Shown piece by piece: positions 37,384 to 39,184 of a stretch of 39,184 bases of DNA. The position numbers and the translations under genes are program-made. The DNA is from a bacterium (GTDB lineage Bacteria; Patescibacteriota; Minisyncoccia; Sungbacterales; HO2-52-23). The stretch is from positions 1 to 39,184 of the forward strand of contig JAUYPW010000017.1 in the NCBI GenBank assembly GCA_030697525.1. The letters are read 5' to 3'. Positions within the stretch are counted from its first letter, which is position 1, and every line of letters starts with the position of its first letter. A model generated the notes under the pieces. It had not been told where the DNA came from. It did no database searches and was given only the letters and a program-made list of their open reading frames with translations.

Positions 37384-37419
37384 AATCCACAAAGGTCGCT
37401 AATTAAATAAAAAATCTTT

Positions 37420-37602
37420 ATGGAAAAAACTTGTGGTTGTGCGCATCATAAAGTTATGCCTGTTTTCGTGGTTCTCTTCGGACTCGCCTTCTTATTTCAG
37501 AATCTCGGTTGGTTGAGCCTTGGTTTTGTCAGTATGGCTTGGCCGGTGTTAGTGGTTTTAGCCGGTTTTACCAAGCTAACAAACTGTAAGTGCTGTAAGT
37601 AA
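37420..37602 (+). CDS. Small Cys-flanked membrane protein
   Basis: MEKTCGCAHHK...two hydrophobic segments...NCKCCK; terminator downstream. Confidence 0.65.
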   Translation: MEKTCGCAHHKVMPVFVVLFGLAFLFQNLGWLSLGFVSMAWPVLVVLAGFTKLTNCKCCK

Positions 37603-37627
37603 GGCCGCCGAATTATTATCTAGATAA

Positions 37628-37654
37628 ACCACCCCTATTTGGGGGTGGTTTATG
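37628..37654 (+). terminator. Rho-independent terminator
   Basis: aaaccacccctatttgggggtggttt. Confidence 0.8.
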
Positions 37655-37659
37655 TTTAT

Positions 37660-37688
37660 TTGACTTATGTGCAAAAATATGCTAAAAT
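37660..37688 (+). promoter_or_regulatory. Putative sigma70-type promoter
   Basis: TTGACT - 17 nt - TAAAAT upstream of the Cys-rich ORF. Confidence 0.65.
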
Positions 37689-37737
37689 AAGATAAAAGCA
37701 CCTGAATAAATTAATAATATCCAAAAAGGAGGTTTTT

Positions 37738-37995
37738 ATGGATGCGCCTTGTGTCGTGGTAAAGGATTTGAATGACGAGCCGCTGTGCGGATCAGGAGCA
37801 ACCAACGTTATCCATTGCAACGGCCTGAAAGATGTAAACTTTATCTTGCAAACCCTGAAGCCAAAAGAAAGGGTTTGCAAGTTCTGTTGCGCATATCTTG
37901 AGGCCGCCTGCAAAGGAGCAGGCATCGCTCTTGGCAATCCACACACCGTCGGGAACCCGTCCAAAGTCCTCGTCAATGCACTGAAAAGATTTTAA
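37738..37995 (+). CDS. Cys-rich hypothetical protein
   Basis: SD aaaaaggagg, own promoter; protein has 7 Cys including CKFCC. Confidence 0.65.
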   Translation: MDAPCVVVKDLNDEPLCGSGATNVIHCNGLKDVNFILQTLKPKERVCKFCCAYLEAACKGAGIALGNPHTVGNPSKVLVNALKRF

Positions 37996-38017
37996 CCCAT
38001 CAAAAGGGAGGTTCCAG

Positions 38018-39040
38018 ATGCGTACGAATCGTAACCTGTATGTGGCCTTGACCATTGTTTTATTGATTTTCGGTCTTATCTTAGCCTTTGGCGGATGTGG
38101 AAAGAATCCGGGGCTGACAGACCCGCCCACCAAAAACACCCCACCAGAAACTGCTCTCTCAATCCCAAACCACGATTTGTATATGGGAACCATAATCACC
38201 AACCGTTTTTCAATAAACGGCGGAGATGTTGGCTACCATAAAGATTATATCAGCCTGTTTGTGGGTTTGGCCTATATCACAGTTGAAAAGCTGGAAATCA
38301 AGATGTATAGAGATTCAGCTTTCTCGGTATGGGCATTGCCTTACGACAACGTAGTGGCCTCACTGAAAAGGTTTAGCCAATACGGTGGCCTTGGCGGGGC
38401 TTCCCAAACGTCAGAAATTATGACGGATATCTATATACCACCCAAAGTCACTTACTACTTTGAGGTGAAAGTATCCGTTTCTCTGGCTGATTCAAGATCG
38501 TTCTTGAGTATAAAAGTGGATGACCTTGTATTGGAAGAATTCAAACCAGGGAATCCTCCCAAAAGAGATACAGCAATTTTTATCTCTCTGGATACCTCAC
38601 CTGCCTCTTACTCGGTTTCCGGAGGCACGACTAATGCTCCGGGCCCCGTCCTTGTGGTTTCTGCCACAGGACAGCAGGACGTAGAATTCCGCTCTATGGG
38701 ATTTAAATTTGATGGGTCAAACATTTACACCCTTCTCAAATTCACAGTTTGGGATGGAGGTGAAAAAATAGGTGAGGGCGTGTTTGCCGGTTTTCAGAAA
38801 TTTACCAGAGTTAATTTTATCCGGGCCTTTAAAATTCATGGAGAGAGTTATAAATTTATACGAGTGTACTATGACATCTCTCCCACTGGCATTGGATTTC
38901 CGGCAAAACCTGGCGACACTGTCGCCGTAAACTTTGACGGCGATCATCCTGAAAATACAGTCGGTGTTGGATTGGTCACTGCAGACATCATTCACCCCAC
39001 AAGCCCAAGCACCAACGTGTCCAATATTGTAATCAAGTAA
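38018..39040 (+). CDS. Putative lipoprotein/secreted protein, beta-rich
   Basis: SD aaagggagg; N-terminal hydrophobic LLIFGLILAFGGC lipobox-like; TSPASYSVSGGTTNAPGPVLVVS. Confidence 0.7.
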   Translation: MRTNRNLYVALTIVLLIFGLILAFGGCGKNPGLTDPPTKNTPPETALSIPNHDLYMGTIITNRFSINGGDVGYHKDYISLFVGLAYITVEKLEIKMYRDSAFSVWALPYDNVVASLKRFSQYGGLGGASQTSEIMTDIYIPPKVTYYFEVKVSVSLADSRSFLSIKVDDLVLEEFKPGNPPKRDTAIFISLDTSPASYSVSGGTTNAPGPVLVVSATGQQDVEFRSMGFKFDGSNIYTLLKFTVWDGGEKIGEGVFAGFQKFTRVNFIRAFKIHGESYKFIRVYYDISPTGIGFPAKPGDTVAVNFDGDHPENTVGVGLVTADIIHPTSPSTNVSNIVIK

Positions 39041-39048
39041 AAACAAAG

Positions 39049-39081
39049 CCCCGCTCGCGCTTCCCGCAACGGGGCTTTTTC
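39049..39081 (+). terminator. Rho-independent terminator
   Basis: aaagccccgctcgcgcttcccgcaacggggcttttt. Confidence 0.85.
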
Positions 39082-39086
39082 ATATC

Positions 39087-39114
39087 TTGACTTTATATAT
39101 AAATATGATATAGT
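39087..39114 (+). promoter_or_regulatory. Putative promoter for gene truncated at window end (ATG 39182)
   Basis: TTGACT - 16 nt - TATAGT, then SD aaaaaggagg and ATG at the edge. Confidence 0.6.
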
Positions 39115-39184
39115 TGACTAAGGTTTAGTCCTTGAAAAAGTTAATAGTTCTCACTCATTTTATCCAAAAAGGAGGTTCTGGATG

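Overview
The window looks like a chromosomal segment of a small-genome bacterium, probably Patescibacteria/CPR. That assignment is inferred from AT-rich tightly packed genes, many 4-nt gene overlaps and abundant GC-rich short palindromes; it was not tested. Standard code fits (TGA terminates many genes). Housekeeping content: aspS-scpA-scpB-dacA-like-mraY-murD-ftsW-murG-gltX-M23 peptidase, xerC/D-type recombinase, RecB/Cas4-like nuclease, rpmA, ctpA-rplI-pyrG, murC, def-fmt, tgt, and one tRNA-Lys(TTT). The accessory part at 1-10 kb is the most interesting. (1) A four-gene ubiquitin-like conjugation operon: E2-like (Prok-E2/PRTRC-B-like), JAB/JAMM peptidase with an exact HxHx7Sx2D motif, ThiF/E1, and a beta-grasp Ubl ending in Gly. 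(2) A second, different E1-like gene starting 2 nt after the tRNA, followed by a PaaK-like adenylate-forming ligase, a MIO aromatic amino acid ammonia-lyase, a nitroreductase-like protein and a membrane histidine kinase; this looks like an undescribed small-molecule or modification cluster. (3) A family of ~270-bp multi-hairpin interspersed elements (copies at 1-155, 7005-7273, 37113-37383), whose stems differ between copies but stay complementary within each copy, plus two related or analogous elements (9986-10140, 30256-30435). (4) Recurrent TATAAT boxes 6-9 nt upstream of start codons, suggesting widespread leaderless transcription. All calls come from reading the sequence; no searches or folding programs were run.
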